A stretch of 64,000 nt of DNA. Origin: Auricularia sp. M13 (taxonomy: Eukaryota; Basidiomycota; Agaricomycetes; Auriculariales; Auriculariaceae). The notes below the pieces were generated by a model that ran no database searches, was not told the origin of the DNA, and worked only from the letters and a program-made list of their open reading frames with translations. The stretch spans positions 4,464,001 through 4,528,000 of the forward strand of contig CM073193.1 in assembly GCA_037042915.1 (NCBI GenBank), given 5' to 3'. Shown here piece by piece: positions 11,901 to 22,580 of the stretch. Position numbers and translations under genes: made by a program. Position 1 is the stretch's first letter. Every line of letters begins with the position of its first letter.

Positions 11901-13292
11901 CAACTACCTATAGAAGCCGGCTTCGCCGTAACGGGCCATTCGGCGCAAGGGAAGACGCTGCCCGTTGTTATCTGCGATCCGACAGTAACTGACCCGCAAA
12001 GAGGTTTCTACACATACGTCAGCTTTTCGCGCGCGCGCAATCTGGCCAGCTTAGCCCTTCTGCGCGAGATACGTCTTGACGATTTGAACACGCCGTTGCC
12101 GTTGCATCTCAAGTTTGAATTACGACGCCTGGCTGCACTCGCACACAACACCGCAGTACGTGCCGGTGATGTTCAAGAACCGCTCGTAGATGTCCCTGTT
12201 CCAGACATGGAACGCGGAGGTGCAAAGAAATCTGCGTTTCAGGCCAGTAACTCCGATTCAAAGTCGGCGAAGAAGCGGGTTGGCGCGAAATCTGTGGCAA
12301 ACGTATCAAAAGCTGGCAGCAAGGTTGCAACTAAGAAGATTGCAGGTAAGAAGCGGTCAGCTTCTCATTTTGTTTCCAGTCAATCCGACGAGCCGGTGGC
12401 TAAGAAAGTACGGTTTTCCGATCCGCCTTCGTCCATCAACGTACCGCAAATGAAAGCCGCTGGTCCTGTATGGGACAAAGTCAACTGGTCCTGCGCCTTT
12501 GACGCAGCGTTCATGAGCTTGTGGAATTCGTGGATGGGAATGTCCGCCTCAGCTAGGAAGGACTGGTCCGAGGTTGGTCCCGTTGCAAACTTTCTCGAGC
12601 GCACGTTCCACGATTTGGCGAATAGCCCGACTGATAGTGCTTTGGTTTCAAAGGCGAGGGACGCTTTTCGTGATAAGATTCACGAAATTTCACCTACCTT
12701 ACCCAGAACGGGTCGCACACTTACCAACCTTTCAGCCGTCGTTCAGAATTGCGTGCGAAGTGACATTAACACCTTTAACCTCTACCTTGAGGTTTTGGCA
12801 TCCTGTGCAAGATGCAGTGCGAATCTGGGCACGGCAGAAGTAGGGATTCCACTCTTCGTCGGTCGATTAAATGGCGCTGCTTCTTTCGAACTTACTGACT
12901 GGATGCAAGCCGAGATGTCCAAACGCCTGCAAAGGTGCATACCCGGTTTAACCAAGTGTTGCGGAGATGTGAAGTTCAGCGTTCAGATGGATGAAGCCCC
13001 CGCTTTCTGTTGCTTCGAAATTGAGCCGTCAGCCGTTGCAAAGCCGCCGCGCGTCCTTAATTTTCTCATGAACGGCCAGACCGTTCGATACGTACTCGGG
13101 AGTTCTATCTGCACAACAGGCAGCCATTTCGTTTGCAAGTTGACAGCTGATTCAGAGGTTTTCCTTTACGATGGCGCAGCAAATGGTGGTGTACCGATGT
13201 ATGATGGTGGATGGAACAACGGAGCGCAGATGACTGCGACAAGTGAGGGTAATGCGCGAGCATGCATGTACATATTTCACCGGTCCACTTAA
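5977..13292 (+). CDS. Helitron RepHel transposase with C-terminal cysteine-protease-like domain
   Basis: Catalyses rolling-circle transposition: nicking and joining by the Rep domain, unwinding by the helicase. I propose exon 1 5977-6036 (begins MATAPDPLD), intron 6037-6146 (GTGCGT to TTAG) and exon 2 6147-13292, giving 2,401 residues; without this splice the long frame has no upstream ATG. Order: a DUF6570-like segment (CSECEGPL, LRNGLFRGALPEHL, about residues 360-400); Helitron_like_N; HUH-type motif LHRHIVIW with His878/His880; paired tyrosines in YITNYITK (Tyr1062/Tyr1066); Pif1-type helicase with Walker A GPGGTGKT (1542-1549), Walker B LLDEFSL and the late motif GHSAQGKTL. A Lys-rich linker near 2030-2110 leads to a terminal domain with WSCAFDAAF (Cys about 2136) and GSHFVCKL (His about 2347), resembling a papain-fold peptidase. 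No disabling change seen. Confidence 0.9.
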
Positions 13293-13370
13293 GCAAAGCT
13301 GAGCATTGACAACTATTGGTTATGGGAGATAATTATTGGACGAAGTAGGGAAACAGTAAGATACAAGAGT

Positions 13371-14451
13371 CTAGTTCATGATCACGTCGCCAAATCGGGC
13401 TACTTTCGATGGGCTACCGGACACAACGGTATGCGACGAGCGTAGTGGTTCGAATTTGCGCTTCAAACTCGGCTGCGGCAATGTTGTCAGTGGCGCTTCC
13501 CTGAGGCGGCCCTCGGCCATGTGCTGCACGCCATCGAACTCCACTTGGTAGGAACGTGTCGCGCGCATCAAGCCTTTCCCTGGTTTGCCGATCCATCTGC
13601 GTGCAATGGTGAGTAGACGCGGGTACGGGTGCAGAGCACTCACACAACGAGCTTGCAGGAAACTTCTACCCATGCGCCTTGACGGAAGAGGGAACGCACA
13701 TCGGCAGTCGGCACGGGATTCGCGTAGAAATCGAAGAATTCCAGGGGCCGGGTGAACATGCTGGTGCGGCCGTCTTTCGGTAAGCCTGCGACTAGGCCTT
13801 GTGCATCGAACTCCGATGAAGGCACGTAACCATCCGGTTGGGTTTTGAACGGTTGGTAGATGTTCTCGGACACGGCAGACGCGCGCCACTGCGTATTGCT
13901 ACAGAAAATGAAGCTGGACTTTCTGCCTGTAAAGCGTGAGCGTTCGTTCTACGCCAGCGCAACGTGCTTACTCTGACCGACGGCCCACATTGACTCGAAG
14001 TTTTCAGCTTCGATGCTCTGAAGGACGTGAAACTGTCGTAGCAGAGCCTGCTGGTGAGGGCCCTCGGGAAGGTCGTGCGGAACGGCAACCGTCAACTTCC
14101 ACTTCGCCCGATTGACATCAGACAACGTGGTGCCGCCCATACCGCCGTAACGGGCCTTGTCCTTGTGTTGGAACTGCGAGAATGGTGTTAGTGCATGCCA
14201 AATGCGCGACACTCGAAATTTACCATGTCACCGTAATCTTCTAGGAACGTTTGATGAGCTGAGATCTGGCCGATGAGACGAAAGTCGAATTCATGGCCGT
14301 CTTGACTCCATATACCACGGGCAGCGCCGGTGTCGGCCGGAGGTTGATGGAACGACAGATCATCGACGCAGAAGTTGGGGTTTTGAATTTCCATAGGACG
14401 AGTGCAGATCTCGTCCAGGCGTAGTACGACCTCGTTGGGAATGTGCGACAT
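13371..14451 (-). CDS. Hypothetical protein, 312 aa
   Basis: A four-exon gene: 14451-14224, 14173-13972, 13926-13644 and 13596-13371. All junctions are GT-AG, the phases agree, and CTAAC branch-like sequence lies near one acceptor. The protein begins MSHIPNEVVLRLDEIC and contains DYGDM, ENFESMW, FYANPVPTADVRSLF and a basic KRKFEP near the end. I do not recognise a family, and there are no membrane segments or signal peptide. A further 5' exon is possible: an ATG at 14641 opens a short frame up to a strong GTATGT donor that would join in phase to the TTGCAG acceptor upstream of the annotated ATG. The stop codon TAG is formed by the CTA of the proposed Helitron 3' terminus, so the gene may have been cut short at its 3' end. 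Confidence 0.6.
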
Positions 14452-14621
14452 TGTGTTACTGTTCAGCTGCAATGGAACGGTGCGCGTTTTATGGCTGACT
14501 GGACCAGGGTTTCAGAATAACCCGATCACAGCACGCCGTAGAGGAACCCGATATCCACCCGTCGTCGGTCGCGAGACATACGGCTTCGGACACAGGCAAT
14601 GCCGTCAGTGTGCGCCGGCGA

Positions 14622-14915
14622 TCATGAGCAGCGCCGAACATAGCAAAGAAGGAGGGACATCTCGAACATGGCGCCCGTAGGGTAGCTGGGCGAGCGCGCG
14701 TGACCGGCGGCCTGCTTAGCAGTGCGGGACGCCGGCGTCGGCGTCGGCGGCGGAGAGCATTTGGGAAAGCGCGGGGACTTGCTCAGCGGCGCTGTGCGCG
14801 GGCCGCTGAGCAGCCAGTGCTGGGCGTCAACCTCGTCGTTCTGGGCCGCCGCGGCTGCGGCTGCTGCCCCGAAGTTGGCGGGCAGATCCCAACCGGACAG
14901 AGCGTGATCGGTCAT
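14622..14915 (-). CDS. Small Ala/Pro-rich hypothetical ORF, 97 aa
   Basis: An open frame starting MTDHALSGWDLPANFG, then an alanine run, a Pro/Ser-rich middle and a hydrophobic end (MSLLLCYV). No family is recognised. It lies just upstream of, and in tandem with, the 312-residue gene, so it could be that gene's 5' exon in a different splice form. The alanine run may also be low-complexity noise. Confidence 0.3.
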   Translation of the reverse strand: MTDHALSGWDLPANFGAAAAAAAAQNDEVDAQHWLLSGPRTAPLSKSPRFPKCSPPPTPTPASRTAKQAAGHARSPSYPTGAMFEMSLLLCYVRRCS

Positions 14916-15340
14916 GATGGAGAACGTGGCCGATCGGCGCGCAGCATGAGAGCGAGGATTCAACAGCAAAACAGAAGGAGGAAGCACTCAAAACGCGAAA
15001 TTGAACCGACCACAGCGAAAGAAAAAGAGCGCAGAGTCGTGAGTCTTCAGGGATGGCAGTGAGTTTAGCTCGGGTAACACGTAGCAGACGGTCGATGTGC
15101 TCGGGTCGTTGGAATGAAAATAGTACATTCAACTGCTAGGGGTTGGCCCAACATAGACCGAGGGCAGTAACCAGAAGCGCGAGTGCCGCAGCAAGGTTTC
15201 GTAACGGCAGAAACCTGAGATGTTTGGACGGAATTCACGGGCGGCCACGTGCGCGACGCGTCGACTGGCAAGAGGTTTAGGCGGAGATTGTAATATATTG
15301 TTCGTATGACAATCGTACAGAATAGAATGGACGGTTGGGG
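14916..15340. other. Intergenic
   Basis: Between two genes on the minus strand. The open frames here are antisense shadows or low-complexity. No RNA gene or repeat is recognised. Confidence 0.5.
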
Positions 15341-15861
15341 CTACACGGCAACGATGATTACAAAGACAGAAGGGATTCCTAGACCATTTGAGGCGATCCA
15401 GTTCCTCATGTTGTCCTCGAAGCTATTGCTTCGTTCACCGAGCGGAATCGCACCTGTGCCGCGGTCTTCGAGCGTATTCGTGCTTAGACCACAATAAGTC
15501 GTCACGTGGGCACCTAGCTGACGCGGTACATAGAGACGACGTCGCAGAACACGTATCCGTAGAAACGAGTGGACCGTGGGGCCGTTCAGCAATGAAGCTG
15601 CAGATCCCCGAGCGCGAGCGCGTGTCTGAATCACGGTCGAAGCGCTAATACGGTCGATTAGCCGCGTTGTACAACGTTTAGGGACGGCACTTACAGATGC
15701 GCCTGGGTGGTGATGCGCTCAGTTGTGACGAGGTTGATGGCTCCTAGAGTTAGATAGACGACCACAAGCTGCTCTTCGTCAAGGACGACAACGACAACAG
15801 CAAAGGCCAGGCGTCCAGCAGCGGAGAGGAGGGCGCGCACGAAGACAAAGGCAAAGAACAT
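15341..15861 (-). CDS. Hypothetical small protein with hydrophobic N-terminus, 156 aa
   Basis: Two exons, 15861-15695 and 15644-15341, joined across a 50 nt intron with a GTAAGT donor and TTAG acceptor; the frame closes exactly. The first 50 residues (MFFAFVFVRALL, then AFAVVVVVL) are strongly hydrophobic with one arginine, fitting a signal peptide or signal anchor. The rest is basic in the middle (LRIRVLRRRLYV) and ends in another hydrophobic stretch (SVFVIIVAV). A TATA-like GATAAAAG lies about 35 bp upstream of the ATG. Possible secreted or membrane protein; no family recognised. Confidence 0.5.
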
Positions 15862-15989
15862 GTTTGCGTGTTGAGGTTGTCGAGCAAGTACAGAGCTTTT
15901 ATCCCACCTGGAGCGATAGGAGAGGAGTGACGGGTTTGCGGGATTGAAGCATCAGCCGAGACACAGGACCAGCTCCGCTGCTGTGGTTC

Positions 15990-15995
15990 TATAAA
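15990..15995 (+). promoter_or_regulatory. TATA box of the F-box gene
   Basis: TATAAA 39 bp upstream of the ATG at 16034. An in-frame ATG at 15995 overlaps the box and is too close to be the start. Confidence 0.5.
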
Positions 15996-16033
15996 TGCAC
16001 CAGGTTGCGCCGCAGAATAGTTATTTTCAGGAG

Positions 16034-18105
16034 ATGTGCAGCAAATCAGCACTCGAAATACTCAACGACGAAGCCCGGCCTTCTCATATCCTTATGACGC
16101 TCAGGCCGGAGCGCCCGACCCCGGTGCTACGTCCTGCCACGTTGGATTTTTTTGACGATGTTGCAAAGTTTCATGAGGTACGCTTCACGCTCGAAAAGTA
16201 GCAAAGGAATAAACTGATTATTCACAGGGCGCGGTCGAATGGATTCGCGGAATCGGCAGATTCCCGGAGGTACGTGACGACAGGCTGGCGCCGTCTACGG
16301 ACGTTCATGTTCGCAGCAATATCACCTTTTATGTCGCCAACTCAACAACGTGCTCGCGGTTCTCGACCACTACATACCGCGCACAGCGTTTTTCGAACGC
16401 GCGATGAACAGCGCCGGCCAAAAGACTTATAGATGCACGCTCATGAAAGATGACTGGTCGGACAAGGATTACGAGCGGGACCCCTACACAATGCATCATC
16501 TTTGGTACGACTTGTGTATGTATCCAGGGCTGCTTTATCGTGAAAATACGTTAACTACTGGCTGTGCAGATCGTCTGCGCAACTGTCTAGGTTGCGCGCC
16601 TTATCCCCGGCTACAAACGGTCACCATCGCGTCGTTGCCGACCTCTGTGCTTCAGAACATCGCTAGCTATCTCTCGGAGACGGATGCAGCTGCCGCGGTC
16701 CGCGTCAGTAGACTGTGGGATTCGATATTTGTAGGAAGGCTCGAAATGGTTAGTAAAGGATCGCAAAGGTCATCTTCGCGGCTAAAACACGCTCTAGGTC
16801 GCATCGCACGCTCTCTGGCGTCCCAGCGTATCTGTTGCCGGCGATCTACTGGCGCTGAGTCGAACGTGCATTCGCGCGCCAGCCACGCCGTTCGGCCAGT
16901 CGGTGGCGTCGATGAACATCTGGTGGATGCAAAAAATCGAAAAAGGGCTCGTCCAGCAGACTCAATTTGCCCGCTTGGACAACCGCTGGCCCTGGGCGTA
17001 CACGCCCAGTGCCAATTACTACTGGGCCCGTGAAGCAGAGTCAGCAAACGCGCTGCAACACGTGCTTGGGACCATTTTGGCCGACGCTATCGGCCTGCGC
17101 GTTCTCAGTGTTGCCGGCCTTGCCATCGGAAGGGACCTTGTTGCTGCTCTCGCGCGTTCGACGAGCATCAGAGCACTGGACGTTTACCACTGCTGCTTAC
17201 TGCCGTGCGTGCACCCCGAAGCCACTCCTTTGTGGCGCACCGTTCGCGGCGTGCGCATCTCTTGGTATGGGAACTCGATTGCACAAGCTGTGGCTGGGCA
17301 TACCGTCTTACGCGCCGCGCGCAATGCTACGCACGTCACCGTCATCTGCACCGCCAACAGGACATCGGTTCCGCAGGAGGTTCGGGGACTCTGGACCTTG
17401 ACGACCTCGCGATGCCTGGTCTCTCTGGATCTTTACCGAGTTTCCCCGCGGTTTGTCAACATGCTGACGGCGGAAAATCTCGCATCGTCTCGGCTCAAGA
17501 GGCTGGCGGTCTTCATGGCGCGGCCAACGTCGAGCGCGATCTTGCGCGCCATCGCAAAGGCGCTGGGCAAGAAAAGCGAGGTTCTTGAAACGCTCATTAT
17601 CGACGGCCTGTACGGATGTCTGCCGGAAGATCTCGTGCAGATGAGCGCAGATATGCCACTCATTGTGGATCTGGCAATCATGCGGGGTACAGGTCAAGAA
17701 CACAATTCGCCGGCGTGGGACCGCCCTCATTGTGAATATGCAGGCGCGCTTGCCGGCTTCAAAAGCTTGCAACGCGTATGTTTCGACTTTGCGTACGACA
17801 GCGACGAAGCGGGATCACCAGTTCGGAATGAGATCGACTGGACCACGCTTGAATCATCACCAGCTGACGCAACAATGGCCAGCCCGCTGTCGGTCGCTCT
17901 AGCGTGCGCGAAGGCTAATTCACACCTCCGATCCGTATCTTTCCTTCATCGCGCGAATGTCGCGGAAGCTGGCATCAAGGGTGGCGAGAAGCCGACGTTG
18001 TCGTCGTGGTTGCGGCCGGGGAGCGCGTCGGATTGGTGGCGGGTTGGACGGGGAGCGAGCTCTGTGTCTTGGCTGACACAGATCGATCAAGGTGAGACTC
18101 GATGA
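16034..18105 (+). CDS. F-box protein with leucine-rich C-terminal half
   Basis: Substrate adaptor of an SCF ubiquitin ligase by family analogy. Exons: 16034-16177, 16228-16269, 16317-16515, 16570-16748 and 16798-18105, giving 623 residues. The third intron (GTATGT to GCAG, 54 nt) does not shift the frame and could be read through, but it has a good branch sequence. The F-box is LPTSVLQNIASYL followed by ETDAAAAVRVSRLWDSI. The C-terminal half has irregular Leu-rich repeats (RLKRLAVF, LETLIIDGLYG, LQRVCFDF) of the kind common in agaricomycete F-box proteins, where substrates are unknown. It lies divergently from the small membrane-protein gene. Confidence 0.75.
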
Positions 18106-18136
18106 GACCTCAGCTGAGTGAGACAGGGAAATAATG

Positions 18137-18144
18137 TATATAAA
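18137..18144 (+). promoter_or_regulatory. TATA box of the first NTase-fold gene
   Basis: TATATAAA 33 bp upstream of the ATG at 18177. Confidence 0.55.
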
Positions 18145-18176
18145 GTAGAAGCAATTTCTCTGCTGAAATCGACACA

Positions 18177-19520
18177 ATGCAGTTGCACTTTCGTACTCCA
18201 GCGCAGACAGTGGGCGATAACGACTTGCTATGGGATAACGTCCTAAGTTGTTGCAACACTCCCGAACTCTTCCGGTGAGCTTCACGTCCTGCACAAGGGT
18301 TCTTGGACTAACCCAGTTCAGATTGAAATGTCTTTCAAAGACGGCTGCATGCCGTAGCAGCTCATTCATACGGCGTCGATACGATGTCGATGTGTTTCTA
18401 CGGGACTTCTTCATCGACGTTGTGGGCTTGCGCAACCTGCAGGCTGAGTACGGAGCTCTTTTCGCCGGCTCTCGAGTCCTGGAATTCCTCGGGGTGTACG
18501 CCCCTCCTGCCGATAGCGACTTCGATATCGTGGTCCACCACGATACCACGCGCGTTTTCGGAGAAAAGCTGATGTCGGAAGGCTTCAAGTACAGCGGCGA
18601 AAATTGGGAAGAGGACCTACGCAAGGAGCGCGACGAATCCGACAATCCTTACCTTTTGGCGAGTGCTGTTCACCGCGTATACAAGTTCAGCCGGGGCAAG
18701 ACGAAGGTGGACGTGGTTGCGGCCCTAGAATCACCGCTGCATACTTTGTTGAACTTTCACAGCAGTAAGCGTGCACTTCATCTTAATTTCAATGCGAGCT
18801 CACGGAAGACTAGCCATCGTTATGAACGCGATCGGTTGGGACTGCGTGTTTTCGCTCTGGGCGCACGGCACCATCACACGGCGCTCGGGCCTCGCTTTCG
18901 CGCCGCCGTGGGAATTTGCGTTGGACAAGTATCGCAGCAGGGGATTCAAGGTGGTTCATAAGCGTGTGGGTTTGTCGCGCACTTTCACAGATTATCTGCG
19001 GACCGGTCATCGCTGGCTGGATGACAGTGACACGTTGGTGATCAACTTGAACGTGACGTCGATCTCCTCGCCGAATCGCCGTCCGACGCTTGAAGGAAAC
19101 AGCTTCACCATCGCAACGGACCCGGTTGTGTGCGGCCGAGGAAGACTTCATGTTTCAGCCTTTCACGTTGATGTGGCACCTTTTCGGCACCCTCTACTTA
19201 AGGGTACGTATGTCGTATGCTGGATAATGACTCGCTACTGTGCGACGGTCATCAACTGCGTTATGCGCTGCGTGGTGCTGTCGCCAACGTGGCGCACATG
19301 CTCTGCCGCAATAGGGAGTGTCAAGAAGATGGAAATCACTAGGTACGTGCTTACCGTACAATGTTCTCCGCCGCAGCTAATGTACTACAGTTGGGAGGGA
19401 CACTTCCATATCGCGGTACTGGCGTGGAGATGGGAAGAAGTGCTGCAGATTGCTTTAAGTGATGATCCGAACTCTTCCGCCACATTCTTCCCACTGGGAG
19501 GCGTGATAATTCCGCAGTAG
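18177..19520 (+). CDS. Nucleotidyltransferase-fold protein, tandem copy 1 (motif-bearing)
   Basis: Member of a family widely expanded in Agaricomycetes that has the hallmarks of a nucleotidyltransferase fold. Exons: 18177-18274, 18361-18764, 18814-19342 and 19391-19520; phases agree, 386 residues. AGSRVLEFLG followed by DSDFDIVVHHD is the Gly-Ser and DxD metal-binding pattern, and KVDVVAALESPL would be the third strand with its acidic residue. The hallmark FHSTIVMNAIGWDCVFSLW spans the second splice. No enzyme activity is established for the family as far as I know. The other two copies in the array lack the Gly-Ser/DxD residues. The stop codon overlaps a 21 bp tandem repeat. The last 60 residues align poorly with the paralogues, so the final splice is uncertain. 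Confidence 0.7.
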
Positions 19521-19581
19521 AGTGTAGCCAGTATATTCCGTAGTGTGACCAGTATATTCCGTAGTGTAGCCAGTATATTCC
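19519..19581 (+). repeat. 21 bp tandem repeat, three units
   Basis: Units 19519-19539, 19540-19560 and 19561-19581 share GTGTAGCCAGTATATTCC with one GTAGCC/GTGACC swap. The first unit overlaps the stop codon of the NTase-fold gene. Confidence 0.9.
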
Positions 19582-20049
19582 AACATTTCTTTGTGTACGA
19601 GAAACAAAACGGCAAGATACTAGTGGTTGAGCAAGAAGGGAAGCGTGGATCAATGCTCAAGATCGCGCGGCGCGTGAGAGCCAGTGGTGCTAATGCTGAC
19701 GCACTGAATGCCACGTGGCACGTGACGGCGGATTCGTCGATTATTGGTATTGTTTGGGGCTCCCCAATGCTACTTCTGCTGTGCTGCATCGCCGCATCCA
19801 GCTTGTGCTGCTGCAAGGTCGACATTGTCGGTGGATGACTGGTGCGACGGGCAACGGTGGGTGGTCACTCGGTTGATGACGTCACTTAACGACCATGCGA
19901 CCGTTACAGGTTGGACCGATGGGAAGATCTCGGGAATGCGGCATAGGTGAACGGAAGAATGTTGTCTCACGCGATTGCAAGAACTTGTCTCAAGGCAGTC
20001 GTAGTTCATATAAGTTGCGCGATTCGCACATCCTGTAGAACCTGTCAAC
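19582..20049. other. Intergenic between NTase-fold copies 1 and 2
   Basis: No gene supported. CATATAAG near 20008 could serve as the TATA element of copy 2. Confidence 0.5.
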
Positions 20050-21316
20050 ATGCATGCCTTCCAAACTGTCCTCGGAAACGACGTACTGGTCCGCGAGATT
20101 GCCCTCAACGCGCGCTCGCCATGGCCTCTGGTCAAGCTCTCGCAGGTGTCAAAACCGATACGTCGCACCAGCCTAGGAGTTCTCGACCGCATTATGTCAC
20201 GGCGGAGATTCATGTCTAAGTATTTAACAGATCCAGACATTCTCGACCAGGAACTCCGAAACGGCGAGCTGATTATCACTGGCGATCCCGTGTATTGGTT
20301 GCTCGCTCGTCTACGCTACAGGTTGGACGATTTGAAGATCGTGGTAACCTCGGCGGTTCTCCCTCAAGTCTTGGACAAATTTCGGTTGCAAGGCTATCAG
20401 ACTCGGTGCAGCATCGAATACTTGCAGCCGCCAGGTCCACCGCTGTCGCCACGCGAGAAGCCTTTCGTACGGGTTCTGTGGCTTCGCCGAGCCAGAGGAC
20501 GTTCGATTTGGCTCTGCGAAACGCAGTGGACGTGCCTGCATGGAGTCCTGTTCCAGTATAGTAGTCAGTATTCCAATCCGTGTATACGTGGCATTGCTCT
20601 GACTTTCTGAAGGCCTTCTCCTCAACGGCTTTACCGGCGACGGTTTCTTTTCGTTGTACCCCAAGGCGGGACTTCTCAAGCGAAAGGGCGTGCTACTTCA
20701 AACAACGCGCCGCGACCTCGATCAAGACTACATCGATTCGTTCACACCACAGGGAATCAAGCTATTCCGCGATGGGCGATCGCCGGGTGCACATCCGACG
20801 CTCCGAGGACCACGTTATTTTGGCGACAAGCACACCTGGCTTCACACGCTAGGTTCGGGGCATAACGTGGCTTTTGCCACTTTGCGCGCAAATTCGTGGG
20901 GTATAGCGCTGCGGCACGACTGGCGGTACTCCAGGACGCAGCCAATCGAGAATAGTTTTATTGTCGCTCACGTGGTAGAACATCACCTCCTTTCGAGACC
21001 TTACCTGGCTTCTACGTTCACGAAGGTCTTCATATTGCGCTGCCTGGAAGCGGCAGACGACAATGAGGAGGACAAGTTTGACGTTGGGGACCATCTCATC
21101 GAAAGGTACGCAGCGTCGTCGCGTGTTTCGCTATCTTGCAAAAGGCTAAATCTAAACAGTTGGGATAAGGAGCTGGGTCAGATGTTGGCTCAGTTTTTCC
21201 GTCGCGCGCCTTATACGTTTTTAACTTGGCCGCCACGCACGGAGCACGAAACGAGTCTTGTCCTTAGCCGACGCGTGCACAGGCTACAAAGACAATTTCG
21301 CCCAAAGACGAAGTGA
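20050..21316 (+). CDS. NTase-fold paralogue, tandem copy 2 (degenerate motif)
   Basis: Exons 20050-20563, 20613-21105 and 21160-21316 give 387 residues. The first donor is GTCAGT, unusual but the only one that keeps phase and aligns FQYSSLLLNGFTGDGFFSLYP with FHSTIVMNAIGWDCVFSLW of copy 1. Where copy 1 has the Gly-Ser and DxD residues, this protein has TGDPVYWLLARLRYRLDDLKIVV, so the metal-binding pattern is not conserved. The back half has RGPRYFGDKHTWLHTL and ANSWGIALRHDW, shared with copy 3. Probably a non-catalytic relative. Convergent with the minus-strand gene, with 74 bp between stop codons. Confidence 0.7.
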
Positions 21317-21390
21317 AATGATAACTGTACATAATTTGTGGCAACGATGCTTACAGGAGGCAAATGATGTGCGAGGTGTGGCGCGCGTGC

Positions 21391-22336
21391 TCAAAAGTCC
21401 TCGCCCGTGGTAAAGAAGTCGGACTCCAAGGTGCCGCGTACTGATTCGTTGGTAGATTCTGCGGTGTCTCGAGCGGCTTCGTCTACAACTGGTTAGTGGA
21501 AAAAGATGAAGTAAAGGATGCGCACCAAAATCCGCGGATATGACGTCGAGGAGATGATACCCGGCGGCGCCGGTCCACGAGAGCCAGTCCATGGTGTCTG
21601 AAATGTCGCGCGCGAGAACAGCCATCGAGAGGACCTCTTCGAGCAGATCACGCCCGTACCAGTCGATACTCAACTGAACGGCAAACGCGTAAAAGAGGGT
21701 GTAGTCGGCGTGCAAACGTGCTGCGAACTCGTGTAGTGGCGCTGCGAAAGCATTCGAAGCGACGACAACCGCGAGGCCGCTCTCTATGCACTTAAAATAG
21801 ACGGCGGTGCGAACGAGAAAGACGGGCAACGTAATGCCTTCCGATGTGGCCACGCGCACCCAGGTTGGTGCTTCCGACAGGAGGGGTAAGGGGCCCGACG
21901 AAAAGCCGCGTGCGTCCAGGAGGGCGACAAAGCGAGCAACGGTCTCCAAATGCACGTACTCGCTGTTAGAGTCAGCCTTTGCATGGCGAGAGGTAAGTAA
22001 CGACGTACAACGCAGCCTGCATGCCTAGGAAGTTTCCGGCTTCGACGAGCGGTACGAGTTGAGTTATGGTTTCAGGCAACGCAGCAGCGCGGACAGTCGC
22101 GAGGAGTCTCGCGAGATTGACGATCTGGTCCACTTCGACTGGGGAGTATGATGACATGTCGCGTTGGAAAGCGTATTCGAAGGCAGCCTCGTATGTCCAA
22201 ATCCGTGATTGCAGGTCCTTATACAAAGCCCAAAGCTGGACTTGTGAATGGCGAGCCGTATGAAACAAGGGCGCCGTACCTTTGGAGCTCGAATGGGGAA
22301 GGTGACATATCGCTTCTGAGCGTAACGAGCGAACAT
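21391..22336 (-). CDS. Hypothetical protein, 272 aa
   Basis: Exons 22336-22280, 22235-22009, 21962-21526 and 21488-21391, all GT-AG with matching phases. It begins MFARYAQKRYVTFP and later has LYKDLQSRIWTYEAAFEYAFQRDM, a mostly helical middle (VVVASNAFAAPLHEFAARL) and an acidic tail ending FFTTGEDF. No family recognised. Start uncertain: an overlapping minus-strand frame up to about 22478 encodes a hydrophobic stretch (VLYALVVLYAPSLLWLI) that could be a membrane-anchoring N-terminus, but it has no in-frame ATG before the promoter region. Confidence 0.55.
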
Positions 22337-22580
22337 GATGGGGGCGGGGAAGGAAGCTCTCCTTATGTGGCAGTCCAGTTGGTCGGAAGTGGTGGTCGAT
22401 CAGCCACAGGAGTGAAGGGGCGTACAGCACGACCAACGCGTACAGCACCGGGGACGCGGCGCCCGCGAATTCATGAATGCCGGCAGCCGGGAGGCAAAAA
22501 GTTAAATCGGTGTTTGAATTTCGGGGCTATAAGCGGCTACTGAGGAAAGGTATTACAAGTGGATGTAGCGAATCGGAATG

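Larger units (their letters stand above)
5630..13374 (+). mobile_element. Autonomous Helitron (rolling-circle DNA transposon)
   Basis: The element is defined by an intact RepHel gene. Proposed termini: 5' TC at 5630-5631 preceded by A (5629), and 3' CTAG at 13371-13374 followed by T (13375). This fits the Helitron rule of insertion between A and T without target-site duplication. The 5' boundary is supported because KDM5 homology stops exactly there and a perfect 7 bp stem hairpin starts 2 nt inside. The 3' boundary is weaker: I see no clear hairpin upstream of CTAG. The predicted length is 7,745 bp. The coding region looks undamaged, so the insertion may be recent. Confidence 0.6.
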
